This document shows positions 63,470-64,000 of a stretch of DNA of 64,000 bases, in pieces. Source of the DNA: Diaphorobacter caeni. Lineage in GTDB: Bacteria > Pseudomonadota > Gammaproteobacteria > Burkholderiales > Burkholderiaceae_C. Numbering within the stretch: the first letter of the stretch is position 1; each line of letters begins with the position of its first letter. The notes beneath the pieces were generated by a model, which made no database searches, was not told where the DNA came from, and saw nothing but the letters and a program-made list of their open reading frames with translations. The stretch is taken from contig NZ_JADKYZ010000008.1 of the NCBI RefSeq assembly GCF_015354245.1, positions 186,001 to 250,000 on the forward strand. The letters run 5' to 3'. The position numbers and the translations under genes are program-made.

Positions 63470-63574
63470 TTTCACTCCGCGACACCCTCCGTCCCCGCTT
63501 CATTTCCGCAGTGCCGAGCGTGCTGCGGCCGGGCTTTCCTGCGCCCTTGGTTTTCTCCGTGGAGTCCACCTCTC

Positions 63575-64000
63575 ATGATGATTCTTCGCCGCCATCCCCA
63601 ACTCGCCGTGCTCAGCGCGGCCCAGGCCCTCTACTGGTCCTGCTCCATCATCGGCATCGCGCTGACGGCGCTGATCGGCCAGCGCCTTGCGCCATCGTCA
63701 CTTCTCGCGACGCTGCCGCTGGCATTGCTGGTGCTCGGCAATCTGCTGGCCGTGGGCGCGCTCGCGCGCTGGATGCAACTGCGCGGACGAAGACGTGGCT
63801 TGCAGCGCGGCGCGGTGTTCGGCATCGCGGCCGGGTTGCTGGCCGCCTATGCCGTGCATGCAGGGAGCTTTCTGCTGTTTTGCTGCGCGATGCTGCTGCT
63901 CGGCGTGTACCAGGCATCTGCCGGGTTCTACCGGTTTGCCGCGCTCGACGGTATCGACGCGCAGCACAAGGGTCGCGCCGCCGCCTGGGTGGTGGCGGGT
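63575..64000 (+). CDS. MFS permease, N-terminal part (cut by window end)
   Basis: The first 142 codons of a membrane protein. Four hydrophobic segments are visible (QALYWSCSIIGIALTALIG, LATLPLALLVLGNLLAVGALA, AVFGIAAGLLAAYAVHAGSFLLFCCAMLLLGVYQ), and QLRGRRRGLQRGAVFG is the short basic loop between helices 2 and 3 as in MFS proteins. The set of residues AALDGIDAQHKGRAAAWVVAG resembles a group of MFS permeases of unknown substrate. The start has two consecutive ATGs (63575, 63578). Confidence 0.7.
   Translation, partial: MMILRRHPQLAVLSAAQALYWSCSIIGIALTALIGQRLAPSSLLATLPLALLVLGNLLAVGALARWMQLRGRRRGLQRGAVFGIAAGLLAAYAVHAGSFLLFCCAMLLLGVYQASAGFYRFAALDGIDAQHKGRAAAWVVAG

Overview
The window is high-GC, densely coded DNA from a betaproteobacterium, most likely a member of the Comamonadaceae (Comamonas/Delftia/Acidovorax-like; inferred from gene content, not tested). 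Evidence includes the zapB-like/zapA/6S RNA arrangement, three orphan Bug-type (TctC) receptors, a complete ccoNOQP/ccoGH/ccoIS cbb3 oxidase locus beside fnr and hemN, and Burkholderiales-style intergenic repeats. No phage, insertion sequence, CRISPR array, tRNA or rRNA was seen.

Layout. (1) 1-4.6 kb: end of a 2-aminoethylphosphonate-type ABC transporter (binding-protein tail, ATPase, fused double permease) and an HpnW-type FAD oxidoreductase. (2) 4.8-7.5 kb: a pyruvate formate-lyase homologue that lacks the catalytic cysteine pair, the substrate arginine and the whole glycyl-radical domain, divergent from a group III truncated globin with an FNR-like box upstream. (3) 7.5-12 kb: DUF3820 protein, amidase, aldo/keto reductase, SlyX, MocR/LysN-type aminotransferase. 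(4) 12.4-16.9 kb: a Gly/Thr/Val-rich repetitive lipoprotein followed, after a strong terminator, by a TpsB/FhaC-type outer-membrane transporter. (5) 16.9-20.4 kb: endonuclease III, an MHS-family permease and a short DUF1631 protein.

(6) 20.4-31.1 kb: a ten-gene minus-strand B12 operon (btuB-cobU-btuF-btuC-btuD-cobO-cbiB-cobC-cobQ-cobT) behind one cobalamin riboswitch. It imports corrinoids, adenosylates them and attaches the lower ligand; no cobS is present in it. (7) 31.2-32.1 kb: zapB-like gene, zapA and 6S RNA. (8) 32.1-44.2 kb: the microaerobic respiration locus: DsbD_2-type membrane protein, hemN, fnr, ccoH, ccoG, ccoP, ccoQ, ccoO, ccoN, ccoS, ccoI and a universal stress protein, with three FNR-like boxes at the expected gaps.

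(9) 44.4-54.1 kb: PaiB-like protein, then two adjoining acyl-CoA/malonate-type clusters: MatB-like synthetase, class III CoA-transferase, Bug receptor, odd crotonase and divergent GntR regulator; then Bug receptor, malonyl-CoA decarboxylase and a second GntR regulator. (10) 54.2-60.9 kb: mhpR and divergent mhpA-mhpB-mhpD-bug-mhpC for 3-phenylpropionate/3-hydroxyphenylpropionate meta-cleavage, with mhpA interrupted by a one-base frameshift and an MhpR-type operator in the promoter region. (11) 60.9-64 kb: a large inverted repeat between convergent genes, lgt, a GlxA-type AraC regulator, and the start of an MFS permease cut by the window edge.

The least expected items are the PFL-like pseudoenzyme, the lipoprotein/TpsB pair, a pair of structured intergenic repeats with compensatory base changes, and three copies of a rare GATATATC palindrome around one GntR gene.
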